A stretch of DNA of 64,000 nt. Origin: Chlamydomonas sphaeroides (Eukaryota > Chlorophyta > Chlorophyceae > Chlamydomonadales > Chlamydomonadaceae). Numbering within the stretch: position 1 is the first letter of the stretch; each line of letters opens with the position of its first letter. The stretch covers positions 1 through 64,000 of the forward strand of contig BDDC01000031.1 in assembly GCA_001662425.1 (NCBI GenBank), read 5' to 3'. The notes under the pieces were generated by a model, which was not told the origin of the DNA, did no database searches, and saw only the letters and a program-made list of their open reading frames with translations. Shown here piece by piece: positions 15,924-24,886 of the stretch. Position numbers and translations under genes: made by a program.

Positions 15924-17237
15924 TCAGGGGTGTTGTACATCCTCTGCTGCAGGAGCAGAAGGAGGCATCACAGTGCCGTGCAAGTCGGCGTGGGAAAGCT
16001 CAATGGGCCCCACCGAGGCTTCTTCTGTTGTTGTAGGAAGATTGTTGACCTCGGCAGGCCCTTCTACTCGCACTGCGTCTACTCCTCCTACTACTCCTAC
16101 TACTCCTCCTTCAACAACATCTGTTTCGACTGTCGTGGTCTGTGTTGACTCCGCCATGTAAAACGCCGTTGATATGTTTAACGCCGACCAACGCATCGCG
16201 TCAAACGGCTCTTTCAATGCAGCCGCGTTCTTGATCAGAGTGAAGTCGTACTTTCGGTTCCGAGACTTGCAGTGGTACCCGAATGTCACTGGGGGCAGCT
16301 TGTACGGTGCGATGACCTCCATGGTCGGGAGCAGGTATGTGCCGCTCTTGACAAGGACACCCCCGGTCGTTTGATTCAGGAGCTCATATGCATGCGAGAC
16401 AACGTCATCGAACACCGACACCAGCTCCAGGTCAACTGCCTCGGTGTTGTCGATGATGACCAGGTCGAACGCGGTGACAAAGGAATGGTCCTTGACGAGG
16501 GGGCGTAGCGCCGCAAGAAGATCAGGCTTGTAAACCCACTGCACGCGCGCGTCGCCCATGTATGCGTTCACGCCAAAGTGCTTTTCACACATGCGAGTCA
16601 CCATGGCGTCGCGGTCGATGACGGTCACATGGGTGACCCCGGGGTACTTCATGACTTCCTGCAGCGCCATGCAATCCCCGCCGCCGATGATGAGCACGCG
16701 CGCAGGATTGCCGCCAGGGGGTACATAGCGTGCGGCGTGATGCACCAGCATTTCATAGTACTCGGCGGCGTCCGAGGCACAGAACTTGACATCGGCGTTG
16801 AGCGCCAGGCAGAGTCCTCGATGTTGCTGTTGTACTTCCTCCTGCTGTTGCTGAATGGAAGAGAAGACCTCGATGTACTGCACCGGCGTGGTGAGCTGCT
16901 CGATGGTCTCGGCCCGAACCCACTTTTGTTGTGCTTCTTCGTCCGCGGCGTCTTGAAAATGTTCGGAGGAGCAGAGACCCAGTGTGAAGACCTTCTGCAG
17001 TGATGTGGACCACACCAGAAACACGATGACCACGATGATGATCACAGAGACCAGAATAATGGCCAACGTCAGCGGAATCATGCCTCGCACGCTCGATGCG
17101 GACACGACGACGTCATCAAAGCGGACCGCGCGCATGCGGATGAACAGGAAGCCTGTCATGAACACGAATCCTATGAGGATGATCCACGTGTACGGTGACT
17201 GGATCGTAAATGGGGCTTCAAATGAAGATGATGACAT
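15924..17237 (-). CDS. Membrane-anchored spermidine-synthase-like protein
   Basis: A protein of 437 residues. Two membrane segments lie at about residues 15-35 and 53-77. A Rossmann methyltransferase-fold domain of the polyamine synthase type follows: SDAAEYYEMLVHHA, then VLIIGGGD at 171-178, TVIDRD near 196, and DLVIIDN. Spermidine synthases move an aminopropyl group from decarboxylated S-adenosylmethionine to putrescine. Here GGGD is kept, but the usual GGGDG and DExxYHE patterns are altered, and the membrane anchor is unusual for the family, so the substrate may differ. The C-terminus is Val/Gly/Glu-rich low complexity. Confidence 0.75.
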   Translation of the reverse strand: MSSSSFEAPFTIQSPYTWIILIGFVFMTGFLFIRMRAVRFDDVVVSASSVRGMIPLTLAIILVSVIIIVVIVFLVWSTSLQKVFTLGLCSSEHFQDAADEEAQQKWVRAETIEQLTTPVQYIEVFSSIQQQQEEVQQQHRGLCLALNADVKFCASDAAEYYEMLVHHAARYVPPGGNPARVLIIGGGDCMALQEVMKYPGVTHVTVIDRDAMVTRMCEKHFGVNAYMGDARVQWVYKPDLLAALRPLVKDHSFVTAFDLVIIDNTEAVDLELVSVFDDVVSHAYELLNQTTGGVLVKSGTYLLPTMEVIAPYKLPPVTFGYHCKSRNRKYDFTLIKNAAALKEPFDAMRWSALNISTAFYMAESTQTTTVETDVVEGGVVGVVGGVDAVRVEGPAEVNNLPTTTEEASVGPIELSHADLHGTVMPPSAPAAEDVQHP

Positions 17238-17252
17238 TTCTTCGAGCTTACT

Positions 17253-17275
17253 GATACACTGCGTAATTTTGTAAA
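17253..17275 (+). repeat. 23-bp dispersed repeat, copy 1
   Basis: GATACACTGCGTAATTTTGTAAA, identical to 24887-24909 and matching the reverse complement of 21116-21138 with one mismatch. It lies 15 bp upstream of the start of the minus-strand 15924-17237 gene. Confidence 0.85.
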
Positions 17276-17430
17276 AGAAAACAGTGTGTTAGACGCATAA
17301 ATCCAGTCTCCTTTCGCCAAGCGGTCCTCAGGGTGTATGCGTTCACCGGCAGTATGCGCAAACGTGTACACCTCTACATGGAATCTCGGTTTCTAAAGTG
17401 TCACAATATGTGTACCGTACCGTAAACATA

Positions 17431-17450
17431 TTTTGCTGTCACGAGTGTAA
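17431..17450 (+). promoter_or_regulatory. 20-bp motif shared with the 52.2 kb gene
   Basis: TTTTGCTGTCACGAGTGTAA occurs 17 bp before the ATG at 17468. The same 20 bases occur at 52190-52209, 2 bp before another ATG on the same strand. Both copies are preceded by a TAA(A)CAT-type sequence. A promoter or leader element is the simplest reading. Confidence 0.55.
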
Positions 17451-17467
17451 GAGGTCCAGGTCAGAGA

Positions 17468-19243
17468 ATGTCACCAGTATTGCTTTTACTATTTCTACTA
17501 GCCCTGCTAGTCTTGCTAGTGCTCCTTATCGTCGCAGTCATCGTGTATTGGAGGAGGAGGAAAGCAATAAGGAATGATCCGATGTCCACGCGACGGACGG
17601 AGGAGCAGCGTCGGGAAGCGTTTGACATCAGAAGTCAGAAGTCAGAAGTCAAGTCAAGTCCTGATCATCAAGAGGAAATCCTGATCGGGGACGTCGTACG
17701 AGCCGCGACCATGGCGGTCCATGCCATGCAGCAGATGCCGTTGGACGCGTTGTCACCGGGGGAGGTCGTGACGCTCGCGAGCGCCGTTGAGGATGGGCGT
17801 TTTGGGGCGACGGGGGGACGCGACACTGCCATGACCATGTACATGGATGCCGCGCGACGAGCACAGGCGTCTGGGGATGAGAGAGCCTATGCCGCCGCCA
17901 TGCTCAACATCGGACATTTCTACTTGGATGATGGACATGCGCCAGATGCGCTCGCTGCGTACGTGGAGGCCGTGAAAGCAGGGTCACAGGAAGCTCCCTT
18001 GGCGATCGGTCAGGTGTTCATGGTGGGCGCGCACCCCCGCTACCGGCCAGACAAGGTGGCGGCTCGCGCGGTCTTTGAGATGATCTGTCAGGAGCCTCGC
18101 AGCAGCTACCTTCCAAAAGACATTGTCGAAGAAGCACGACTCAAGATCTTAGAGATTGATGCGATTACCAGGGGCAACATGCGCGCATACGACCCCGACA
18201 TCGACGCGGGGACGCCTGGTGCTGTCATACCAACCGACGCTGTCTGGACGCTGCAACACATCCTCGGAGAGCGCAGGAGACTACAACAGAAACCAAAGCC
18301 CCTGCGACCCGCCGAGACGAGACACCCCATCTTTCAGGTCGCCGGAGATCGTAATGCGGCTACAGACACTGAGCAGCAACCGTTGACCCTGTTCCACGCC
18401 CTGTTATCCGACCCCCTGTACCTCGACGAGAACAACGATGAGCGCCTGGCACGGTCACTCGCCGGAGATATGCAGATGCAGTACCAGCTCCTGGAGCAGG
18501 CAGCGGCGAATGCGGCGCAGCGCAGGAGGCACAATGGTGACGCCCAGAATGTTCACAGCACCACTGCTCAGAACATGGCACGCGGCAAGCTCGACACGTT
18601 GATCGGCAGTGGTCCTCAAGAATCAAAGGCAGCATCTTCATTCTTTGATGGCGCACGACGGGCGTTTCTGGCCGAGTGTGTCAGTGAATCAGGAACTGAA
18701 GGAACCCTTAACTTACGAGACATCGAGTCGGTGCTGCGCAGCCTGTCCGAGGCGACGCACTCTCGATACGGTGAATCCGAGCAGGTCGTCTTTGTGCGTG
18801 TATGGAACCGCATCAATGCACCGGAAAACAAAGATCGCCGGACGGACATGATCCGTGTGCTGTCCGCAAACCTCGCCAGCGCAATGGAGAAGGGCGACAT
18901 CGTCTGTAGCACCGGAAAGATCATGAGGATGCTCGGTAGCCTGGATGCCATGGACGCAGACCCGCTCCTGGCCGAGCCGCTGCGCCCTGATTACGTGGTC
19001 AACCAGGAGCTCGCAAACATGTCGATTGCGATCCGGAAAAAGGTGACCACAGAGAAGCTGACCGCCAAAGAGCGGGCGGCGTACGACGCTGGACAAGGAG
19101 ACAGCAGCCCTGCCCAGGAGAAGGCGGTCGCGGAGATGAAGAAACTCTTCAAGGAGCGCGTGCAGACCGAATACGTGGATGCTGGCATCCTGTCCACGGC
19201 GGATGCGGAGGTGCGCATGGAGCCCTACCTCGACGCCTTTTGA
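17468..19243 (+). CDS. Membrane-anchored protein with TPR/Sel1-like region
   Basis: A protein of 591 residues. It starts with a strong membrane anchor (Leu/Val-rich, residues 3-33) followed by RRRK. Residues about 120-200 have helical repeats of TPR/Sel1 type (AYAAAMLNIGHFYLDDGHAPDAL followed by AYVEAVKAG). The rest is helical and polar, with no enzyme motif. It may be a scaffold on a membrane. It is preceded by the 20-bp motif shared with the gene at 52212. Confidence 0.7.
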   Translation: MSPVLLLLFLLALLVLLVLLIVAVIVYWRRRKAIRNDPMSTRRTEEQRREAFDIRSQKSEVKSSPDHQEEILIGDVVRAATMAVHAMQQMPLDALSPGEVVTLASAVEDGRFGATGGRDTAMTMYMDAARRAQASGDERAYAAAMLNIGHFYLDDGHAPDALAAYVEAVKAGSQEAPLAIGQVFMVGAHPRYRPDKVAARAVFEMICQEPRSSYLPKDIVEEARLKILEIDAITRGNMRAYDPDIDAGTPGAVIPTDAVWTLQHILGERRRLQQKPKPLRPAETRHPIFQVAGDRNAATDTEQQPLTLFHALLSDPLYLDENNDERLARSLAGDMQMQYQLLEQAAANAAQRRRHNGDAQNVHSTTAQNMARGKLDTLIGSGPQESKAASSFFDGARRAFLAECVSESGTEGTLNLRDIESVLRSLSEATHSRYGESEQVVFVRVWNRINAPENKDRRTDMIRVLSANLASAMEKGDIVCSTGKIMRMLGSLDAMDADPLLAEPLRPDYVVNQELANMSIAIRKKVTTEKLTAKERAAYDAGQGDSSPAQEKAVAEMKKLFKERVQTEYVDAGILSTADAEVRMEPYLDAF

Positions 19244-19244
19244 T

Positions 19245-19964
19245 TCATGAGGGGTTGAGTCTCTGATCGTAAGCTTGAGCGGTGGCGGCGACGACACGGC
19301 AGGCCTCTGCGGCACTGATGGGTCGCCCGCGGTACCCGTATCGGTTCGGCTTCTTGCCATTGGGTACCTTGTAGTCTCGAAACCATGCGTGGATGCTTTC
19401 CAGCGTTCCGGGCAACTTTTGACGAATATCTGTAACATCACTCAACTCATTCGCAAGCGGGTCGTCGAGCCGGATGGTCAATATCTTCCAATCGACTTCA
19501 CCCTCGTCGATCAGCGCAAAAGCTCCCAAGATCTTTACAGGATACACGGACCCGACCGTGCATCTGCGTTTCCCGATCTCCACAACATCCACCGGGTCGC
19601 CGTCCCCGGGGCGGTCTGCGACTTCGGACCACCGATGCGCGGGGTCTTCAAACGTGCGCGGCAGCATGCCATAGTTCCACAGGATGTTCATCGCGTAGAA
19701 GCGCAGCTTGCCCGTGGAGGAGACGACATCCTGCAAAATGGGTGTCGCCGCTTCGCTAGTGTTGACCTCGTATTTGGCGCGCGTGTTCTTGGGTATCTCA
19801 CATACAAAGTTGACCCTCCGGCTCTCAGATTCAGGAGTCGACCACAGCGGAATGTCGTGCCAGAACGACAGTACTTTGTCGCGTTCGGCATCCAACGCAA
19901 AGACGCGGTACTGCTTGCTGTACTTGCGACCAGTGGTTCTGGTTGTCAACTCCTGCTGATCCAT
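19245..19964 (-). CDS. Soluble inorganic pyrophosphatase (family I)
   Basis: A protein of 239 residues from the ATG at 19964; an upstream in-frame ATG at 19985 would read through A/T-rich, palindromic DNA. Family I features are clear: FVCEIPKNTRAKYEV, NYGMLPRTFEDP, the metal-binding GDGDPVDVVEIG, and GEVDWKILTIR. The enzyme hydrolyses pyrophosphate to phosphate and so drives polymerase reactions. It sits directly downstream of dCMP deaminase on the same strand, which suits a nucleotide-metabolism pair. It ends 2 bp from the convergent 17468 gene. Confidence 0.92.
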   Translation of the reverse strand: MDQQELTTRTTGRKYSKQYRVFALDAERDKVLSFWHDIPLWSTPESESRRVNFVCEIPKNTRAKYEVNTSEAATPILQDVVSSTGKLRFYAMNILWNYGMLPRTFEDPAHRWSEVADRPGDGDPVDVVEIGKRRCTVGSVYPVKILGAFALIDEGEVDWKILTIRLDDPLANELSDVTDIRQKLPGTLESIHAWFRDYKVPNGKKPNRYGYRGRPISAAEACRVVAATAQAYDQRLNPS

Positions 19965-19977
19965 GTATATTTGAGAT

Positions 19978-19992
19978 AATCTCAATGAGATT
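19978..19992. terminator. 15-nt palindrome after dCMP deaminase
   Basis: AATCTCA-A-TGAGATT is a perfect inverted repeat with a one-base centre, starting 2 bp past the dCMP deaminase stop. It resembles other stop-associated palindromes in this window, so a hairpin 3'-end signal is likely. Confidence 0.5.
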
Positions 19993-19994
19993 TT

Positions 19995-20558
19995 CTAAAA
20001 CTGCTCGGTCGCGGGAAACTCGGACGCGGGAAACGTCACCACGGGAATCCCAACCTCAGCCATCATGCTCTCGCTAATGATGGCATCCTGACCCCATGTA
20101 GAACTCGTGTAGTCAGGGGAGATCGCGTATACTTTTTTGACGCCCGATTGGATAAGGAGCTTGGTACACGTGGAGCACGGGAATTTGGTGACTGCCATGA
20201 CGGCACCGTCCAGAGGCGTGCCGGTCCTCGCTGCGTTTGCAATGGCGTTGCTCTCGCTGTGTGAAACAAACGCGTACTTTGTCGGCCGCTCCCACCGCTC
20301 CGCATTGTCGTCGTCCATGTTTCGTGCCATGCCGTTGATGCCCGTGGACAAGATCCGGCTAAAATCTGGGCTCAGCACGATGCATCCCACCTTTGTACAC
20401 GGATCCTTGCTGAACAGCGTGGCCATGTACTGCGCCAGCTTGATATACTTTTTTGCCTTGGAGTACTCCTTGTCGGTCGATGACATCTCTTCTGGACCCG
20501 CGTTGTCCCACAAGTCCTTATACACCCGGTCTAGCTCGATTTGAAACACATCGAGCAA
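19995..20558 (-). CDS. dCMP deaminase family protein
   Basis: A protein of 187 residues with the cytidine/deoxycytidylate deaminase fold. Features are a YMATLFSKDPCTKVGCIVLS substrate-side strand, the zinc motif HSESNAIANA (the family usually has HAE, here Ser in the middle), and PCSTC as the second zinc ligand pair. dCMP deaminase makes dUMP for thymidylate synthesis. It overlaps nothing; the start is 30 bp from the assembly gap, so its promoter may lie in the gap. Together with dNMP kinase at 41 kb and the pyrophosphatase it points to viral control of dNTP supply. Confidence 0.88.
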   Translation of the reverse strand: MLDVFQIELDRVYKDLWDNAGPEEMSSTDKEYSKAKKYIKLAQYMATLFSKDPCTKVGCIVLSPDFSRILSTGINGMARNMDDDNAERWERPTKYAFVSHSESNAIANAARTGTPLDGAVMAVTKFPCSTCTKLLIQSGVKKVYAISPDYTSSTWGQDAIISESMMAEVGIPVVTFPASEFPATEQF

Positions 20559-20588
20559 TCGCGAGGTGGACTCTCAATTGGGCGCAAA

Positions 20589-21115
20589 NNNNNNNNNNNN
20601 NNNNNNNNNNNNNNNNNNNNNNNNNNNNNNNNNNNNNNNNNNNNNNNNNNNNNNNNNNNNNNNNNNNNNNNNNNNNNNNNNNNNNNNNNNNNNNNNNNNN
20701 NNNNNNNNNNNNNNNNNNNNNNNNNNNNNNNNNNNNNNNNNNNNNNNNNNNNNNNNNNNNNNNNNNNNNNNNNNNNNNNNNNNNNNNNNNNNNNNNNNNN
20801 NNNNNNNNNNNNNNNNNNNNNNNNNNNNNNNNNNNNNNNNNNNNNNNNNNNNNNNNNNNNNNNNNNNNNNNNNNNNNNNNNNNNNNNNNNNNNNNNNNNN
20901 NNNNNNNNNNNNNNNNNNNNNNNNNNNNNNNNNNNNNNNNNNNNNNNNNNNNNNNNNNNNNNNNNNNNNNNNNNNNNNNNNNNNNNNNNNNNNNNNNNNN
21001 NNNNNNNNNNNNNNNNNNNNNNNNNNNNNNNNNNNNNNNNNNNNNNNNNNNNNNNNNNNNNNNNNNNNNNNNNNNNNNNNNNNNNNNNNNNNNNNNNNNN
21101 NNNNNNNNNNNNNNN
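20589..21115. other. Assembly gap of 527 N
   Basis: No sequence. The gap's right edge is the first base of a 23-bp dispersed repeat, which suggests that a repeat or mobile element disrupted assembly. Confidence 1.
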
Positions 21116-21138
21116 TTTACAGAATTACGCAGTGTATC
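21116..21138 (-). repeat. 23-bp dispersed repeat, copy 2
   Basis: TTTACAGAATTACGCAGTGTATC is the reverse complement of copies at 17253 and 24887, with one mismatch. It lies between the gap and the poly(A) polymerase stop codon. Confidence 0.85.
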
Positions 21139-21150
21139 CTCCTAGGAGGA
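21137..21150. terminator. 14-nt perfect palindrome over the poly(A) polymerase stop
   Basis: TCCTCCTAGGAGGA is self-complementary and contains the TAG stop of the minus-strand poly(A) polymerase. It may form a 3'-end hairpin between transcript strands, although a loop-free palindrome is not ideal for that. Confidence 0.4.
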
Positions 21151-22755
21151 CTTCTTGTGTCGACGTTTGTTCATGTTCCGCTGCTGCTGATGTTTATTCT
21201 GATTCTGACCGACTGCCATCTCATCATCATGTGCATCCGCATAAGTTACGAGCTTTCCTTCGGGTGGAGCATACCATCTGTCAATGGCGTTGCGGATGGG
21301 GTTGCCAGAGGAGTTCATGTACTTGTACTCGGTGACGTCGGGGACGCCATGCTTCCGCGGTTGGCTGGGTTCGTACGTAAAGTACGCGAGCCCGAACTGC
21401 GAGAGCCTTGACTTCCGGTACTCGGTCTCCTCTTTGTGCAGGCGCTTGGGGTCGATCGACTGGCCCAAACATGTCGTGGTGAACTCTTGGAATGGATGGT
21501 CATCCAAGATCGTCGTGGGGACGCTGCTGCTGTTGCGCGCCAGGATATAGGCGCGGCGCGCTGCGTACAACTCGTAGAGGAGCGAATCGGAGATGTCGCG
21601 CCCGCGCGTGTTGGGGGGGCGCACGCTCATGCACATGACGCGCGTGACCATCAAGTACAGAGCCGTGACCGAAAACGCCGCTGTGCGCAGGGTGAGCGAC
21701 TCGACGGCATCGTTGTTCGAGAGCGGTACCACGGGTGTGCAGCGGTTGTTGTGGTGGTAAACGCGGATCGCAAGTTTACCGTTGATGTAGATGTGAGCGC
21801 GGCGACCGCAATAGTCGAAGAAGCGCTGGCACTCCTCGTAGCGGATCCCATCGAATTCCTTGAGCAGCTTCTCAAAGAGCCGGGGGACGACCTGCCGAAA
21901 GTCGGTCGCAATGACGTCGAGGACTTGCACCTGGATCTCACGCTGCGCTTCGCCGGCGGCCCACGCACGGAAGCGCTGCAGCGCGGCGAGCCCGATAATG
22001 ATGGCCACCGAGTCACCCTGCATGTTCCGCAGAAAGTCGAGCGCACACTTGATGACGCGCTGGACTTCATCGTCGCGGGGCGCGACAGCATCGAGGTTCT
22101 CTTCATGCCGCTCGGGCAGGAGCAGTGGGTAGTGCTTCTGTAGGACGTAGAGACGCGGAAAGACCTTGTCGAGGCGCCAGTACGATGACATGGGGTCGGT
22201 CAGGATCCGTAGCGCATCGATCAGCAGGAACTGTGGGTGCGCATAGCGCACGCCATCGACGACGACGTAGGGTATGGCGCCACCCTCGATGTTCTTCGGA
22301 ACGTAGGTGACGTCGCAGAGCTGCACTAAGGACACGCTGATTTTGTACGTCTCAGAGTGCAGCGCTTCGGAGCCGCGCACATACGAGAAGCCCTTTCGAT
22401 GAAAGATGTCGCACAGGTCGCGAGCGTCCAGGACGGCATCCGGCGAATAAAATTCAATGTCGGGTGCCTCGGTCTCGAGGTCGTAGATGGCATCGCTGGG
22501 ATCCTTGGCGATGACCATTGCATTGACGGCGTAGCCGCCGTACACGATGCGCTTGCGCTGTTTGACAAAATCCAACACGACCGCTGTCATGGCGTGACGC
22601 TCCGTGAGCGTGGGAATCACATGTTTGTTCTCTGCCAGGCGCGCACGCTCGATGATAGCGGAGAGCCTGGCGCTCCCGTTGGATGTCACGGCTTCGTAGT
22701 CACTCTTTGAGAAGAGATGGAGGCGTTCTGGATTCTTTACAGATGGATGCGGCAT
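21142..22755 (-). CDS. Viral poly(A) polymerase catalytic subunit
   Basis: A protein of 537 residues related to the nucleocytovirus poly(A) polymerases. The nucleotidyltransferase core is visible: VYGGYAVNAM at residues 71-80 and the acidic pair in APDIEFYSPD near residues 99-101, then ISVSLVQLCDVTYVP with a third acidic position. The enzyme adds poly(A) tails to viral mRNA in the cytoplasm or virus factory. The C-terminus is rich in Gln, Asn, Lys and Arg. It is transcribed away from the 22831 gene's start and toward the gap. Confidence 0.87.
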   Translation of the reverse strand: MPHPSVKNPERLHLFSKSDYEAVTSNGSARLSAIIERARLAENKHVIPTLTERHAMTAVVLDFVKQRKRIVYGGYAVNAMVIAKDPSDAIYDLETEAPDIEFYSPDAVLDARDLCDIFHRKGFSYVRGSEALHSETYKISVSLVQLCDVTYVPKNIEGGAIPYVVVDGVRYAHPQFLLIDALRILTDPMSSYWRLDKVFPRLYVLQKHYPLLLPERHEENLDAVAPRDDEVQRVIKCALDFLRNMQGDSVAIIIGLAALQRFRAWAAGEAQREIQVQVLDVIATDFRQVVPRLFEKLLKEFDGIRYEECQRFFDYCGRRAHIYINGKLAIRVYHHNNRCTPVVPLSNNDAVESLTLRTAAFSVTALYLMVTRVMCMSVRPPNTRGRDISDSLLYELYAARRAYILARNSSSVPTTILDDHPFQEFTTTCLGQSIDPKRLHKEETEYRKSRLSQFGLAYFTYEPSQPRKHGVPDVTEYKYMNSSGNPIRNAIDRWYAPPEGKLVTYADAHDDEMAVGQNQNKHQQQRNMNKRRHKKSS

Positions 22756-22830
22756 CCTGTATTCCCCGGCAACTACTTATCCATTGCCTTTAAATTCTTG
22801 ACATACGCCCGCCCCTCCCCCCTCTCCTCC

Positions 22831-23547
22831 TCAGGGTTTAGACGGGTGTTGGTCACTCGCAAAGACGTCAACCACGAATTTCTGGAGATCCAGATAGGGG
22901 TAGTAGATGATGCTCCGCGTGACATCCGATGACGCGTACACGCGCTCTTTACCGACCGTGACTACAGGGGCGTCCACGTATGCTTGAACGATGGAACGGT
23001 TCTTCTTGATGCTGTCCTGGCAGTGCCCCCACTCCATGTGAATTGCGTGCATCTTGTCCAGCCTCTCGACGTGGCGCCACATGTCGTGTGCAACATCGCT
23101 GGCGCGCCTGTCAAAGATGCACACATTGCACTGGCCGGTATCGCTGCACCACAGTATGTTGCAGGTACGCTTATTCCTATAATTGCGGAATGCCGCCTGC
23201 GCATACTGCTTGAACAGCTGACCGGGTCTGCACGTGTCGTGCAGCAGGAGAAAGGCTGCCTCGGGGCTGGCTTGCGTGAGGTGGGGCGCAAGGAACGCGC
23301 CGTATTCGTAGAGGTTGGCTGCAATGCCGATCGTAGTCCAAGCTATTAATGGGTCATGCACATTGTCATTGACGGTGTCATTCATGACCACGATTACATG
23401 TGTCAGCGGCCAGTCGAGTTCGGAAATGAGAAGATCTAGGGCCGCCCTGTAGCTCGGGTGCGACGCGATGACGATGTAGTTCTCACTCTCATTACAAACA
23501 TTGAGAACCCTAGCAACCCTAGCAGCTTTCTTGGGTAGCAATCTCAT
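22831..23547 (-). CDS. Hypothetical, possibly glycosyltransferase-like
   Basis: A protein of 238 residues with an alternating strand/helix pattern: YIVIASHPSY, THVIVVMNDT and AAFLLLHDTCRPG. This recalls GT-A-like glycosyltransferase folds in which an acidic motif (here HDTC) follows a hydrophobic strand. There is no strict DxD motif. The call is a weak inference from fold pattern. It is a same-strand neighbour of the poly(A) polymerase. Confidence 0.5.
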   Translation of the reverse strand: MRLLPKKAARVARVLNVCNESENYIVIASHPSYRAALDLLISELDWPLTHVIVVMNDTVNDNVHDPLIAWTTIGIAANLYEYGAFLAPHLTQASPEAAFLLLHDTCRPGQLFKQYAQAAFRNYRNKRTCNILWCSDTGQCNVCIFDRRASDVAHDMWRHVERLDKMHAIHMEWGHCQDSIKKNRSIVQAYVDAPVVTVGKERVYASSDVTRSIIYYPYLDLQKFVVDVFASDQHPSKP

Positions 23548-23570
23548 GTCTATTTTCTATTAGAATCGAT

Positions 23571-23816
23571 TTACGTGATGTACCACGGCACCACGGTGGC
23601 CGCAACGTCCTGCTCCTCCTCTTGGGGTCTTCTTGAGATATTTGACAATGTACAGATCATAGTCTCGAGCGCTTTGACGCGCGCCGTGAGTTCCATGACC
23701 TGCTCTCGTAGATCACGCTCTTGAGGCGATGTCGAGGACGGCAGGAGAACCCGCCTGCGCTTTGCAGAGCGGAGTGAAACAGTAGAGATGTCATGGGAAT
23801 ATGCCCTCGACGACAT
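23571..23816 (-). CDS. Hypothetical small coiled-coil protein
   Basis: A protein of 81 residues: a basic N-terminus (KRRRVLLPSS), then a heptad-like helix (LREQVMELTARVKALETMICTL, of which the middle is typical coiled coil), then a short Glu-rich end. It ends 23 bp upstream of the 22831-23547 gene on the same strand. Not recognised; could be a small virion or assembly factor. Confidence 0.45.
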   Translation of the reverse strand: MSSRAYSHDISTVSLRSAKRRRVLLPSSTSPQERDLREQVMELTARVKALETMICTLSNISRRPQEEEQDVAATVVPWYIT

Positions 23817-23859
23817 TCCTGTGGATACTTATTAGAATCTTTATTAGATTTGACCTCCA

Positions 23860-24882
23860 ATGTCAATTGATGCTCTCAAGGCTTTATGCACAGACCTTGT
23901 GCTCAACAAGGGTGTCAGTCACACGCAAATCAAGGACATTATCAAAACAACACTCCAGGATGCTGTGAAGGAACTGCCACTCATCCCAGTCCTATACTGT
24001 GGCTGCTATGGGGGCTACTCATACAGTGATGAATTCAATGAATTTTTGTTTTTGACTAGTGATCAAACATCGGTCTCAAGCGATGTAATCAATACCAAGA
24101 GTCAGTATCTGGAAAGAGTGCTAGATGTGAAGTACATCAGGGAATTTGGTCACATATGCAGGGTCAATTACCCCCTCGTATCAAGGATGATTGCTGTATA
24201 TAATGCATTTCAACTTCACAAAGTGTTCAGGGACATCGCTTCGTACCGCGCAAACGCAGAGAAGCTTGAGCAAAACAAGACCATAATGCGTCTACTAGAT
24301 ACTGATGAAGAAAGCACATTTGGGACTGATGAAAAAGTGCTGTGCATACCATATTACAATTATGATGTCACGTGTGATACTTTACGTGCAGACCTCCTCA
24401 AATATGACAAGGCTGCACTAAAAGCCGAGCTCAAGAAGGATGCGGCAGTGTTCCAAGGGCGCCGAACAGAGCTAGAAGAGAGCTTGTGTGACATCGCGTG
24501 TTGGAAGCAAATGGTTGGCTCGTACAAGACCAAGTTCCCTGAAGAAGAAGGTGCTCCTGCATCAAGATTTACTTCCTCAAGCGAGCGGGGAGATGTGCGG
24601 CGTTGCTTTGTAAATGCTGTCAAACACTATTCGTCCAGCCATTTTGCAATCTGGAAGTGCCAAAAATTCTACAATGACGAGGCAATGCGGTTTCTCCTGA
24701 GGGGTGGATTGGAAATGTTGATGCTGTGTAAAGATGTTGATGGCAGCAACTGCACGGATGAAGAGATGGGCCTTCTTTTTGGTTCGGGCCCCTACTGTGA
24801 CCTCAGGCTTGGTCATGTGCCACCTCATGTGGACTGGTGGATTGGGGAATACGATGGTTTAGAGAGAATTGTGATTGAGTAA
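23860..24882 (+). CDS. Hypothetical protein, lower-GC outlier
   Basis: A protein of 340 residues with no motif I recognise. It is mainly helical with several Cys and Tyr residues (PVLYCGCYGGYSYSDEF, KVLCIPYYNYDVTC). Base composition is clearly lower in GC than its neighbours and codon third positions are more often A or T, which suggests recent acquisition. A 23-bp dispersed repeat begins 4 bp after its stop. Confidence 0.65.
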   Translation: MSIDALKALCTDLVLNKGVSHTQIKDIIKTTLQDAVKELPLIPVLYCGCYGGYSYSDEFNEFLFLTSDQTSVSSDVINTKSQYLERVLDVKYIREFGHICRVNYPLVSRMIAVYNAFQLHKVFRDIASYRANAEKLEQNKTIMRLLDTDEESTFGTDEKVLCIPYYNYDVTCDTLRADLLKYDKAALKAELKKDAAVFQGRRTELEESLCDIACWKQMVGSYKTKFPEEEGAPASRFTSSSERGDVRRCFVNAVKHYSSSHFAIWKCQKFYNDEAMRFLLRGGLEMLMLCKDVDGSNCTDEEMGLLFGSGPYCDLRLGHVPPHVDWWIGEYDGLERIVIE

Positions 24883-24886
24883 ATGT

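Noticed and set aside
24360..24623. Minus-strand ORFs within the low-GC 23860 gene
   Set aside because: Short, Ser/Arg-rich and antisense; the plus-strand frame is full length with good start and stop positions.
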